Notes under the pieces: generated by a model
Databases searched by the model: none
Told to the model about the DNA's origin: nothing
What the model saw: only the letters and a program-made list of their open reading frames with translations
IMG/VR virus record: IMGVR_UViG_3300030329_002232
Coordinates: 1,096 to 34,550 of that record
DNA from: a virus
DNA length: 33,455 nucleotides
Direction: 5' to 3' (one strand)
Made by a program: the position numbers and the translations under genes
In this document: positions 6,942 to 13,952 of the stretch, in pieces
Layout of the letters: each line of letters begins with the position of its first letter
Numbering within the stretch: position 1 is the first letter of the stretch

Positions 6942-7174
6942 TTGTTCTTTTTCCCAAACTCAAAACCCATTTTATACGCCTTAATAAACTTTGGTACATT
7001 CTTTGCAAACTCAAGCTCAATAAAATCAAGCGCATATTGACGAGGGTCTTTAATAACCGCATCAATATTGTCCTGTGGTATGTCTACCTCAATATCATTA
7101 AGACGCTGGAGTTTGGTTAAGAAGCCTATTAAAAACTGATCGTTCTTCCCCTTCTGTTCCTTGACCTTCGGCAT
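6938..7174 (-). CDS. Small protein overlapping the portal C-terminus
   Basis: This 78-residue lysine-rich protein begins 77 bases inside the end of the portal gene in a different frame and couples by ATGA to the following membrane peptide. It has two likely helices (QFLIGFLTKLQRL and ALDFIELEFAKNVPKFIKAY) and no cysteines. The large overlap constrains both proteins. I do not recognise it. The downstream coupling and open frame favour a real gene. Confidence 0.6.
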   Translation of the reverse strand: MPKVKEQKGKNDQFLIGFLTKLQRLNDIEVDIPQDNIDAVIKDPRQYALDFIELEFAKNVPKFIKAYKMGFEFGKKNK

Positions 7175-8432
7175 TTGCCTCCTTGTTCTCGTTTACAAGT
7201 TTCTCTGCCTCACCCTCTGTTAAATGCTTATTATATTTCAGCATCAAATCTTTTTGGGTTATCAAATTGTTGCTCAACATAAATGTATCCACAGCTATCT
7301 GGTCTTGTGCGCTCATCGGATAGTCTGGCTCGTTAAATCTCAGACCCATTTCCTCTGGCAATTTGATGCCGTTAGCCTCTGCTATTACTTTTTCAACAGA
7401 ATATAATTCACGCTCATACAGCTCCCACAATTCCACATCGTCCTGATAATCCTCAAAGCGCTCTAAGTCTTTTATTTTCAATGCGATACCACTTGAGGGT
7501 CTGTCTGATTTTCCATCTTCTGCAAATGTTATCCACAGATGATTATTTTGGGCCGTCAGGTCAAGGATTGCTTTTACAAGGTCGATGGCGTCCCTTACGT
7601 TGGCCTGTGGAGATTTGATGTCCATTTTGGCTGGCTCGGGTATGACCATTATTTCTGAAGACCCTGCACGCATTATTTTCTCTTCCTCATACATACCCTC
7701 TATCACATATTGACCAAACATTTGAAAACGCATGCCCAATGCGGCCTCTGTTAGCAGTATATTGATCTGCTCATTAGCGGCACAGATATCGTATGCACCT
7801 GTTACAAAGAACTCGTTTAAATGATGTTCTCTGTGCGTGAATACAAATGGAATGATGCCATAATTATGCACCTGTTCAAATATGATATTCCCATCTTCAT
7901 CGTATATCAAATATTGCTTGTCATCCCAATAGCAGTAATTCAATTTTTTAGTATCGGAAACATCATGGACGTTTTGCACCATTGGATAAGTAATGGCATA
8001 CGGCACAAATGGGTCTTGGTCAAAGTAAGCGTCAAAATAATAAACAGGATTGTAATTAAAATGAGGCTCAGGGTACTGTTTAAACACCACCTGTGTGGCA
8101 ATAGTTCCAATTAATCTGGTCATTTTTTCCATGTGTTTCATCTTGTGCGGCTTTTTCATGGTCATGCTGTCGTAGGTTTTATTGACATTTCGCGTAGCAC
8201 CCAAAGTATATATCCTGCTCATTCTGTCAATCATTCTGCGTGTGACGTTGAACTCTGAAACCGGAATCTCCCTGAAAGCGTCTGCACTAAACCTGTCCTC
8301 TATATACTGCGCTGTGTTGTCGCCTGCATAATAGTCCAGTAGTTTATAAATGGCGTTACGCCTATCCTGTGCATATAGCATCTTTTGATCTTTCAAGGAT
8401 TCCTGAATCAATATTTGTGCTGTTTCGATCAT
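7098..8432 (-). CDS. Portal protein
   Basis: This 444-residue protein directly follows the large terminase with a 4-base ATGA overlap, the usual order in tailed phages. The middle contains portal-like stretches (HNYGIIPFVFTHREH, about residues 190-204; ICAANEQINILLTEAALG, about 216-233) and the late segment SSGIALKIKDLERFEDYQDD, which fits the stem/wing helices of SPP1-type portals. It would form the dodecameric ring at the capsid vertex through which DNA is packaged and ejected. The length fits the family. No frame disruption is seen. Confidence 0.9.
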   Translation of the reverse strand: MIETAQILIQESLKDQKMLYAQDRRNAIYKLLDYYAGDNTAQYIEDRFSADAFREIPVSEFNVTRRMIDRMSRIYTLGATRNVNKTYDSMTMKKPHKMKHMEKMTRLIGTIATQVVFKQYPEPHFNYNPVYYFDAYFDQDPFVPYAITYPMVQNVHDVSDTKKLNYCYWDDKQYLIYDEDGNIIFEQVHNYGIIPFVFTHREHHLNEFFVTGAYDICAANEQINILLTEAALGMRFQMFGQYVIEGMYEEEKIMRAGSSEIMVIPEPAKMDIKSPQANVRDAIDLVKAILDLTAQNNHLWITFAEDGKSDRPSSGIALKIKDLERFEDYQDDVELWELYERELYSVEKVIAEANGIKLPEEMGLRFNEPDYPMSAQDQIAVDTFMLSNNLITQKDLMLKYNKHLTEGEAEKLVNENKEANAEGQGTEGEERSVFNRLLNQTPAS

Positions 8433-9751
8433 ATCTTTTCAACCCTGTATTTTTGCTTTCTAATAGGGAACCTGCCACAAATACCATACCTCAGAGCGTC
8501 TACTCCGTGGTCATGGTACCCATCTTTCAAAGGCTCATTTTTTAGATTGCTGTTCTCTTTGTGCTCTGGGTAGCGATAGCTCTCAAGGTCTTCCACTATC
8601 CCGGTGCATTTATGGTCAATATGCAGTCTAATATCTCCGCTGGCTGTCATCATGTACTGCCTGACATGACTAATTCCAGAGGAAATAGACCTGCTATATC
8701 TGTCCCTTCTACTAATCACAGGCCACCCTGTGATCTGTCTGAATAGATCTGCCTCTCCCATCCCTACAGAAGACTGCATCTGATATCCGGCTGGGTCGCC
8801 GAACACTCTTGCTATTCTATATTGTTTGGCCTGTATGGCCTCGCATAATTTAGATATTTTTAAATTCTTTTCGTGTAATATCTCATCAATTATAAATATA
8901 TGGTCATCGCCCTTGTTCCCAAGTTTGCCTGTCTGGAAGAAAACAGCGGCAGGCATACGATAGCCAAAGTCCAGTCCCAGATATACAGGTAGCATGGGAT
9001 TATATGGATGGGAACCCACATGGGTATTGCGTGAAAAATCACTATAGACACGACCAGCCAATGCCGTGAACTCACCTCTGAACTCTTGGTCAAAGACCTC
9101 TCTGGTCATTGATTCCTTGGCCTCAACAAGGTCAGGGTCTTCCTGACCGAGCGGAAAGCTATGATGATTTTCCCAAGAGGGAGAGTTAAACGAGTCCCAC
9201 ATCTCAGCTTTTTTTGCATAGAGAAAATACTCGTAGAACGCATCATAGCCTTCAGGCGTTGAGATCATCAAGCATTTACCTTTGGTATCTGAAAGGGTAG
9301 GCCGTAGATACATCTCAAATATTTTTTTGAGATTCATCTTGCTGGCCTCATCAATAATGACGAGGTGATTGCCAGCTCCGATTAGAGATTCCGGATGTTC
9401 CGCTGACTTGCCCTCTATCCTTGACCCCCATTCAAACTCGATGTATTGATCATTTAACGACTTGCGGAGCGTTGGTAGATTATGCTTGATTATTAGATCG
9501 TCATATACTATCCTGAATATCCGCTCGGATGTCGAGTAAGTTGGAGCTACGATCCAGACGTTCTTATTTGGCTGAGACACTAAAGCCTCTGCCTCTTTGG
9601 CCGCCGCCATGGACTTGCCCCAGCGCCTCCCACAGCAAGCGACAACAAATCTAATGTCCTCCAAGGCCTTGTGTACTTTCTGTTGGCCGGGATGCGGATC
9701 ATAATTTAAAAATTCAAACCATTTCGATTTATATGCAGATATTTCAGTCAT
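8429..9751 (-). CDS. terL: Terminase large subunit
   Basis: This 440-residue packaging motor has both terminase domains. The N-terminal ATPase shows a Walker A-like CGRRWGKS (about 39-46) and Walker B HLVIIDEAS (about 127-135), with the coupling motif LMISTPEG. The C-terminal RNase H-fold nuclease shows the acidic residues LGLDFGY (about 242-248), VFGDPAG and HGVDALRYG. It overlaps the portal gene by 4 bases. Unusually, its small subunit lies more than 3 kb upstream, beyond a block of rightward genes. All key residues are present, so it should be active. Confidence 0.96.
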   Translation of the reverse strand: MTEISAYKSKWFEFLNYDPHPGQQKVHKALEDIRFVVACCGRRWGKSMAAAKEAEALVSQPNKNVWIVAPTYSTSERIFRIVYDDLIIKHNLPTLRKSLNDQYIEFEWGSRIEGKSAEHPESLIGAGNHLVIIDEASKMNLKKIFEMYLRPTLSDTKGKCLMISTPEGYDAFYEYFLYAKKAEMWDSFNSPSWENHHSFPLGQEDPDLVEAKESMTREVFDQEFRGEFTALAGRVYSDFSRNTHVGSHPYNPMLPVYLGLDFGYRMPAAVFFQTGKLGNKGDDHIFIIDEILHEKNLKISKLCEAIQAKQYRIARVFGDPAGYQMQSSVGMGEADLFRQITGWPVISRRDRYSRSISSGISHVRQYMMTASGDIRLHIDHKCTGIVEDLESYRYPEHKENSNLKNEPLKDGYHDHGVDALRYGICGRFPIRKQKYRVEKI

Positions 9752-9804
9752 TTCACTATTTTAATTTACCTTAAAAATTTTTTTAAATATTATTCATTTT
9801 TTTC

Positions 9805-9850
9805 TTGCATGTAATATATCTGCATTGTTATAATTGTTTTAGTTATGATA
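9805..9850 (+). promoter_or_regulatory. Promoter with TTAGTTATGATA element
   Basis: TTGCAT (9805-9810), 18-base spacer, TATAAT (9829-9834), then TTTTAGTTATGATA ending at 9850. It is divergent from the large terminase gene and drives the run of small rightward genes that follows. The ATG at 9845 in the element opens only a 5-codon frame. Confidence 0.82.
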
Positions 9851-9878
9851 CTAATTAATTAATAATATGGAGTTAAAA

Positions 9879-10043
9879 ATGACAAAAGAACAAAAAGAGT
9901 TGATTGTTTCACTCCTCACTACGGAAAGCGTAAGGTTAACCTCGCTATTGTGTGAAACTAAGCATCAGATGTCGAGAAAGTTAGTGAAAGCTGAAAGAGA
10001 ATTTGTAAGGAAAACTATTTTAGCTGTAAGAGGGAGTAAGTAA
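9879..10043 (+). CDS. 54-residue basic protein, unknown
   Basis: The ATG at 9879 follows GGAGTTAAAA, the ribosome site shared by the rightward cassettes. The product (MTKEQKELIVSLLTTESVRL, then a basic half ending VRGSK) is helical and lysine/arginine-rich with one cysteine. Its TAA shares a TAATG junction with the next gene, so the two are coupled. It is the first gene of a small early-type operon (9879-10748). I do not recognise it. Confidence 0.65.
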   Translation: MTKEQKELIVSLLTTESVRLTSLLCETKHQMSRKLVKAEREFVRKTILAVRGSK

Positions 10044-10249
10044 TGACATATTCAGAATTTATTGAAGAGGTACACAGCGAGCTTGGTTTTTATTCTATCG
10101 AGTTAGGTGTTGTTGAGGATAAAGTGAAAGATTATTGTAATTCGGGCTTAATAGGTGACCCAAGTGCAGAGTATGACGATGAGGAATTTGATGAAGGTGA
10201 TGTCGACAATGCCGTAGATATGATTGACACAGAATTAGGAGGTGAGTAA
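10043..10249 (+). CDS. 68-residue acidic protein, unknown
   Basis: This protein is strongly acidic, especially its second half (YDDEEFDEGDVDNAVDMID), with a single cysteine and no membrane span. It is translationally coupled to the gene before it. The extreme negative charge recalls DNA-mimic proteins that occupy DNA-binding enzymes, but many small phage proteins are acidic and no specific target can be inferred. Confidence 0.7.
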   Translation: MTYSEFIEEVHSELGFYSIELGVVEDKVKDYCNSGLIGDPSAEYDDEEFDEGDVDNAVDMIDTELGGE

Positions 10250-10250
10250 G

Positions 10251-10448
10251 ATGAGAACATTGCACGAATTAAGACTTATTCAATTAGAAGAAAGAAAAAA
10301 AGCAGAAAAGAAAAGTTTAAACAAGTTAGCACCTGAAATGCTTGATACTTTAAAATGGGTAAAGGGTTGGATGGAGCAATATACAACGCAGAATGATACT
10401 ATTAAAAGAGTTAGCGATATGATTGATAAGGCAGAAGGGAGTAAGTAA
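10251..10448 (+). CDS. 65-residue coiled-coil protein, unknown
   Basis: The ATG at 10251 is preferred over an in-frame GTG at 10242 because GGAGGTGA sits upstream at good spacing. The product is helical and charged (LIQLEERKKAEKKSLNKLAP) with a tryptophan pair in the middle (LKWVKGWMEQY). It contains one GTTTAAAC octamer within its coding sequence. It lies 1 base after the previous stop and 1 base before the next start. No family is recognised. Confidence 0.65.
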   Translation: MRTLHELRLIQLEERKKAEKKSLNKLAPEMLDTLKWVKGWMEQYTTQNDTIKRVSDMIDKAEGSK

Positions 10449-10449
10449 G

Positions 10450-10659
10450 ATGGAATGGTATAAAACAGGAACAAAACTTACTTGTCGGTTGACAGACAGG
10501 TTATTTTTAGGCAGAAGAAAACTGCCTAATGGCAAGGTTGTCAATATCTACAGAGCCAGACAGAAACACTCTATGAATACATGGCATTTCTATTTTTTCA
10601 AAGGCCATAGGTTCTTGATCACAGAGCAGGATTATACAAGCTCAGTAAACGCGGATTAA
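10450..10659 (+). CDS. 69-residue basic protein, unknown
   Basis: The start at 10450 (MEWYKTGTKLTCRLTDRLF) is chosen because it directly follows the preceding gene with GGGAG upstream; a longer frame from 10423 would overlap that gene for no reason. The protein is basic and aromatic with beta-like segments (RKLPNGKVVNIYRARQ and TWHFYFFKGHRFLITEQDY), which could be a small OB/SH3-like barrel. No motif identifies it. Confidence 0.65.
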   Translation: MEWYKTGTKLTCRLTDRLFLGRRKLPNGKVVNIYRARQKHSMNTWHFYFFKGHRFLITEQDYTSSVNAD

Positions 10660-10661
10660 GT

Positions 10662-10748
10662 ATGGTAGATAAAATAGGCAAATTCGTGGTTAATTGGCTC
10701 ATATTCGGCTTTTTATGCCACTTGATATACTTTATATTCACTCATTAA
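10662..10748 (+). CDS. 28-residue single-span membrane peptide
   Basis: This short frame begins 2 bases after the previous stop and encodes MVDKIGKFVVNWLIFGFLCH followed by LIYFIFTH, almost entirely a transmembrane helix. It is the last frame before the terminator at 10806. Position in the operon and a plausible hydrophobic product support it, but there is no strong ribosome site, so it could be spurious. Confidence 0.45.
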   Translation: MVDKIGKFVVNWLIFGFLCHLIYFIFTH

Positions 10749-10805
10749 TAAAGGGCGGCTACAGGCCTTATTCAGCCTAACTCCGCATCATAACTACGGT
10801 CGTCC

Positions 10806-10837
10806 AATAGGCCCATTTCGGTGGGCCTATTTTTTTT
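10806..10837 (+). terminator. Rho-independent terminator
   Basis: A 9-bp perfect stem (ATAGGCCCA with TGGGCCTAT) with a TTTCGG loop is followed by eight T residues. It ends the 9879-10748 operon and lies just before the next promoter. Confidence 0.92.
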
Positions 10838-10847
10838 CATAAATAAC

Positions 10848-10892
10848 TTGCATTGTTTAAACATTATGTATTATACTTGTTATAGTTATGAC
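10848..10892 (+). promoter_or_regulatory. Promoter with TATAGTTATGA element
   Basis: TTGCAT (10848-10853), 18-base spacer, TATACT (10872-10877), then TATAGTTATGACA. The spacer contains a GTTTAAAC octamer (10855-10862). The ATG at 10888 is in frame with the SprT-like gene, but the better ribosome site is at 10921. Confidence 0.8.
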
Positions 10893-10920
10893 ACAACAAA
10901 TAAACAAACAGGAGTTAAAA

Positions 10921-11619
10921 ATGAAGAAAATGAATAGAGAAACTTGGTTGAATAGAATGGCGCGCGAATTAAATCGCCTCGTCTTCAAACCAGCAGGCAT
11001 CGCCCTGAATCTCAGAAAGGTCAAGATCAGCGTAGGCTACCCTCCAAAGGGCGGAGCCTCAAAGCATGGCAAGACCATTGGCGTATGTTTCAAGCGTGTT
11101 TGCTCAGATGCAAATGTGAACGAGATATTCATTAATCCTTGCCTTGATAAAAGTCAGGTCACAAAAGTGGCAGGTGTTTTAGTCCACGAATTGATACACG
11201 CAGTAGAAGACTGTCAGGGACACGGCCCATCATTTCGCAGAATGGCGTTAGCTTGTGGCCTTACAGGTAAAATGACAGCAACAACAGAGACTGAAGAGCT
11301 TGCAGAAACCATCAAGCAGATAGAAAAGAAGATTGGCCCATATCCACACAAAAAGCTCGACTATGAACAGTACAGAAAGCCTCAGACCACAAGGAATCTT
11401 AAAATAGAATGTCCTAAATGCGCTGATACAGACCCTTACTTTGTACGCATGAGCAGAACCATGTTTGATAAAGGTGCTCCTTCTTGCGGCGTATGTGGTA
11501 CAAAGATGACTGACGACATCGCATCTGCAAAGGATAACGAAGAACTTGGAGGTGATGAGTGGGACAAAAGATTTCCGAACTTAGATAAGAGATGGAAAAA
11601 CCTTCGTTTTGGTCATTAG
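10921..11619 (+). CDS. SprT-like zinc metallopeptidase-fold protein
   Basis: Starting at 10921 (AGGAGTTAAAA upstream), the product has 232 residues. It contains VLVHELIHAVEDCQGHGPSF, the SprT signature with HExxH zinc ligands and a following GHG-x-x-F, and then a zinc-ribbon with CPKC and CGVCG cysteine pairs near the C-terminus. SprT/Spartan-fold proteins bind DNA and may cleave DNA-protein crosslinks; many phages encode homologues of unknown role. It has its own promoter and terminator. An in-frame ATG 11 codons earlier, at the predicted 5' end of the transcript, is an alternative start. Confidence 0.88.
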   Translation: MKKMNRETWLNRMARELNRLVFKPAGIALNLRKVKISVGYPPKGGASKHGKTIGVCFKRVCSDANVNEIFINPCLDKSQVTKVAGVLVHELIHAVEDCQGHGPSFRRMALACGLTGKMTATTETEELAETIKQIEKKIGPYPHKKLDYEQYRKPQTTRNLKIECPKCADTDPYFVRMSRTMFDKGAPSCGVCGTKMTDDIASAKDNEELGGDEWDKRFPNLDKRWKNLRFGH

Positions 11620-11671
11620 TAAAATAAGCGCAGTATGGTACTGCATAGGACGTTTAAACACCCTAAAAGAG

Positions 11672-11697
11672 AGGCCCAGAAATGGGCCTTTTTTTTA
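11672..11697 (+). terminator. Rho-independent terminator
   Basis: Stem AGGCCC with GGGCCT, loop AGAAAT, then eight T residues. It terminates the SprT-like transcript and lies just before the next promoter. Confidence 0.9.
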
Positions 11698-11709
11698 TTT
11701 ATTATTTAC

Positions 11710-11754
11710 TTGCATCATATATGTTATAAGTGTTATAATCCTTTAGTTATGATA
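11710..11754 (+). promoter_or_regulatory. Promoter with TTAGTTATGATA element
   Basis: TTGCAT (11710-11715), 18-base spacer, TATAAT (11734-11739), then TTTAGTTATGATA. The ATG at 11749 is in frame with the YodL-like gene downstream, as in the SprT cassette. Confidence 0.82.
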
Positions 11755-11784
11755 CACAATAATACAACAACACAGGAGTTAAAC

Positions 11785-12219
11785 ATGCTAAAAGTAGTAG
11801 TTAAATATCAAAATACAAATATTCATCGTGATGCCTTGATGGGCTGGGATTGGCTTAAAAAGTATTGGAATATGGGCCGTACATTCATTCAGGACAACTA
11901 TAGCAATGTCGCTGTATTTGAGCTTCCTACAGAGCATCCTTGGTATAGTAATAATGGAGTATGCGAACAACTATATGATAAATTTAATCGCATTGCCACC
12001 TCAGACCTTAAAACCTCCAATGGTTTTGATGCACAGTACATTCAAGACGCTACTCATGATGACCCTAAAGTCAAAGGCTTTATTGGTCACACCTCAATGT
12101 CTGTTGGCGACATAGTAACTATCATGGACACTATTACATGCGAGACTAAAGTATATTTTTGTGACAGCGTTGGCTTTAAAGATATTACTGACGAACAGGT
12201 ACATTACTATACAGTATAA
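11785..12219 (+). CDS. YodL-like domain protein
   Basis: The ATG at 11785 follows AGGAGTTAAAC. The 144-residue product ends with the block GHTSMSVGDIVTIMD and VYFCDSVGFKDIT, which matches the YodL-like pattern (H-S/T-S-M-S-V-G-D-hydrophobic, then Y-x-C/V-D-S-x-G-F). This domain is found in many mobile-element proteins of unknown function. The N-terminal 90 residues are aromatic-rich and unassigned. It is a monocistronic early-type unit with its own promoter and strong terminator. No catalytic role is known. Confidence 0.78.
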   Translation: MLKVVVKYQNTNIHRDALMGWDWLKKYWNMGRTFIQDNYSNVAVFELPTEHPWYSNNGVCEQLYDKFNRIATSDLKTSNGFDAQYIQDATHDDPKVKGFIGHTSMSVGDIVTIMDTITCETKVYFCDSVGFKDITDEQVHYYTV

Positions 12220-12240
12220 ACACGCCGCAACCCTAAAAGA

Positions 12241-12270
12241 AAAGAGCCTCGGAGTACCGAGGCTTTTTTT
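12241..12270 (+). terminator. Rho-independent terminator
   Basis: Perfect 8-bp stem AGCCTCGG with CCGAGGCT, AGTA loop, and a seven-T tail. It ends the YodL-like unit. Confidence 0.94.
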
Positions 12271-12278
12271 GTTTATGG

Positions 12279-12342
12279 AAACAACGTTGTTTTGTTGGCA
12301 CTCAAGAATCAACGTTGATTATCTTCTTGTTATATATATTAT
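12279..12342 (+). promoter_or_regulatory. Two 14-bp palindromes and promoter before the 12391 gene
   Basis: AAACAACGTTGTTT (12279-12292) and AATCAACGTTGATT (12307-12320) are perfect palindromes with the same CAACGTTG core, with centres 28 bp apart. The second overlaps a likely -35 (TTGATT, 12315-12320), with TATTAT at 12337-12342 as -10. This is the arrangement of paired repressor operators on a promoter. The core was not seen elsewhere in the window. Confidence 0.65.
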
Positions 12343-12390
12343 AGAAATAATATCAGATGTTCTTTTCAACCTTTAACAATAGGAGATAAT

Positions 12391-12759
12391 ATGAAAGATT
12401 ATTTTATCCACAACGATGATGCAGATAAATGTGTTTGCGTTATGTGCGATGACCTTATTCGCTCAAATGGCCGTCATTCTAATTTCATACAGGCAATGGA
12501 AAAGCTGAATGACAGGCGCTTTGCTCTTGGCATGTGGCTAAGGAATGATGATTCTCGCAAGAGATTTGTTAAGCGTTTGCACAACCTTGACACTCGTGAG
12601 GACACTCTGGAATATCTACAAGACATTTATGACATGATAATAGATGCCTTAGAGTCTTGTGATGAGTGGCGTGAGTATTCAGGTGCAATGTATCGCCAGA
12701 TCATTCGTATAACCAACCATGCATCTTGGAGTAAGAAGATGCGAAAGGGAGATGTATGA
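12391..12759 (+). CDS. 122-residue protein of unknown function
   Basis: The start follows AGGAGATAAT. The product begins MKDYFIHNDDADKCVCVMCD with a C-x-C-x-x-C cluster and continues as a charged helical protein rich in R, D and W (RFALGMWLRNDDSRKRF, SCDEWREYSGAMYRQIIRI). No family is recognised. Unlike the other rightward cassettes it lacks the TTAGTTATGA element and instead sits behind the paired palindromes at 12279-12320, suggesting separate control. A terminator follows. Confidence 0.72.
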   Translation: MKDYFIHNDDADKCVCVMCDDLIRSNGRHSNFIQAMEKLNDRRFALGMWLRNDDSRKRFVKRLHNLDTREDTLEYLQDIYDMIIDALESCDEWREYSGAMYRQIIRITNHASWSKKMRKGDV

Positions 12760-12778
12760 AAAAACCTCCGTAGCTGTG

Positions 12779-12955
12779 CTATTTTAATGATGGAGGGCAG
12801 AAATGCCCTCTTTCATTTTTTAATATCTGTAAATAAAAATCAGTATTCATTTTTGAGGTAGCTAAATTGGCTTTGGCTACTTTTAACGTCCGGATCATTT
12901 GTTTTATTTTTTTATTATCATCAATTTCAAATGGGATGGTAAGTTGTGATGTCAT
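12779..12955 (-). CDS. 58-residue protein after the small terminase gene
   Basis: This short leftward gene starts in a TAATG junction with the small terminase stop and ends inside the terminator region of the convergent gene. The product (MTSQLTIPFEIDDNKKIKQM, then a basic helix and a CPPS end) is lysine-rich and unrecognised. The stop-start overlap is the main evidence; the C-terminal codons reuse the hairpin at 12793-12810. Confidence 0.5.
   Translation of the reverse strand: MTSQLTIPFEIDDNKKIKQMIRTLKVAKANLATSKMNTDFYLQILKNERGHFCPPSLK
12793..12820 (+). terminator. Rho-independent terminator
   Basis: Stem GAGGGCA with TGCCCTC and a GAAA loop, followed by TTTCATTTTTT. It ends the 12391-12759 transcript and lies inside the 3' end of the convergent small gene. 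Confidence 0.82.
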
Positions 12956-13644
12956 TATACAATTCCCATCGCCTGTTCACGGCTTTCCAGCTCTTTGACC
13001 CATTCCTCTCTGACGTTCTTTCTTTGTCTTCCCGGTGGTAGCATATCCATACCTACTTTTTCAGCCCTCATGCGCAAATTATAAGCCTTCTTTCGCCTTG
13101 TGGTTCTCTTGTCTTGCTTATAGGTTCCGTTCTGAATGGCCCTAACTGTCTTTTTCTCTTCTTTTATTCTTTTCAAGGGCTTATCATTGGACTCATCACG
13201 CTCTGGGAGGTTTGACGTTATAGCGACAGCCTGTCCAATATCAACAGCATCTGTTTCATTCACGACCTCCGCCTCATCTATATTACCTATCTTCAAAAAT
13301 TTCTCGAACGGTGACTCTATCCTGACCGTTATCTTATCTTCCAGCTTGCCATAATGCTTTAATACTAACGTGGCCGCCTGCACATTCCCCTTTGTGGCCT
13401 CCCTGATCATGGCATCTACTACATCTATGAGCTTTCCTCCACTTATTTCCATGAACCTACTATATACAGCGTCATTAAATGCCGGGTCACGCCTGTAGGC
13501 CCTAATAGTCTCTGTTGTACAATTCAATGCCTCGGCCGCCTCGCCTGTTTTTAATCCCGGTCTGGATGCCATCAATTCAATAGCAGTCCTCTGCCGGTCA
13601 TTAAATACCTTCATATATGATGGCAATTTTATATTGTGCCCCAT
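12955..13644 (-). CDS. terS: Terminase small subunit-like protein
   Basis: The 229-residue product has an N-terminal helix-turn-helix (FNDRQRTAIELMASRPGLKT, GEAAEALNCTTETIRAYRR; residues about 14-52) followed by a helical oligomerisation-like region with GNVQAATLVLKHYGKLEDK, a pattern of phage small terminases of the phBC6A51 type. It would recognise the packaging site and regulate the large subunit. The C-terminus is long and basic. It shares TAATG junctions at both ends. It is separated from the large subunit by about 3 kb of opposite-strand genes, which is unusual. Confidence 0.82.
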   Translation of the reverse strand: MGHNIKLPSYMKVFNDRQRTAIELMASRPGLKTGEAAEALNCTTETIRAYRRDPAFNDAVYSRFMEISGGKLIDVVDAMIREATKGNVQAATLVLKHYGKLEDKITVRIESPFEKFLKIGNIDEAEVVNETDAVDIGQAVAITSNLPERDESNDKPLKRIKEEKKTVRAIQNGTYKQDKRTTRRKKAYNLRMRAEKVGMDMLPPGRQRKNVREEWVKELESREQAMGIV

Positions 13645-13907
13645 TAATTGACCCTCTTTCTTAAATTATCTAATTCAATATCATTACCCCTTAGCTCAAG
13701 CATCCTTATCTGAGTTTCCAGCTTATCCATCTCCTCCATCTTCAATATCTTTTCCTCGAGGTCACTAACCCGGTTCTCCATTGTTACCCAGCTATAGATA
13801 ATGGCCGATAACAGGCTAATAACATTAAAGGCTATCTTTATATTACTTGAATAGGATGTCTTCCTACTATGATTCTTTAAAAGACGCTCTAAATGGTCAT
13901 AATTCAT
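13644..13907 (-). CDS. Small membrane protein with coiled coil
   Basis: From the ATG at 13907 the product has 87 residues: a basic N-terminus (MNYDHLERLLKNHSRKTSYS), a hydrophobic span (IKIAFNVISLLSAIIYSWV) and a heptad-repeat acidic tail. A TTG at 13952 would add 15 residues but has no good ribosome site. Its stop overlaps the terminase start in TAATG. The topology matches the other small membrane proteins of this phage. It is the first gene of the late series next to the noncoding origin-like region. Confidence 0.6.
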   Translation of the reverse strand: MNYDHLERLLKNHSRKTSYSSNIKIAFNVISLLSAIIYSWVTMENRVSDLEEKILKMEEMDKLETQIRMLELRGNDIELDNLRKRVN

Positions 13908-13952
13908 ATCGTTGACGATACAGAATATAATTTTGTAGAAAACAGGTTCCAA

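Noticed and set aside
10786-10800. Reverse copy of TAGTTATGA (TCATAACTA) at the end of the first small operon
   Set aside because: No -35/-10 at the right distance on the minus strand and no leftward gene follows, so it is probably chance.
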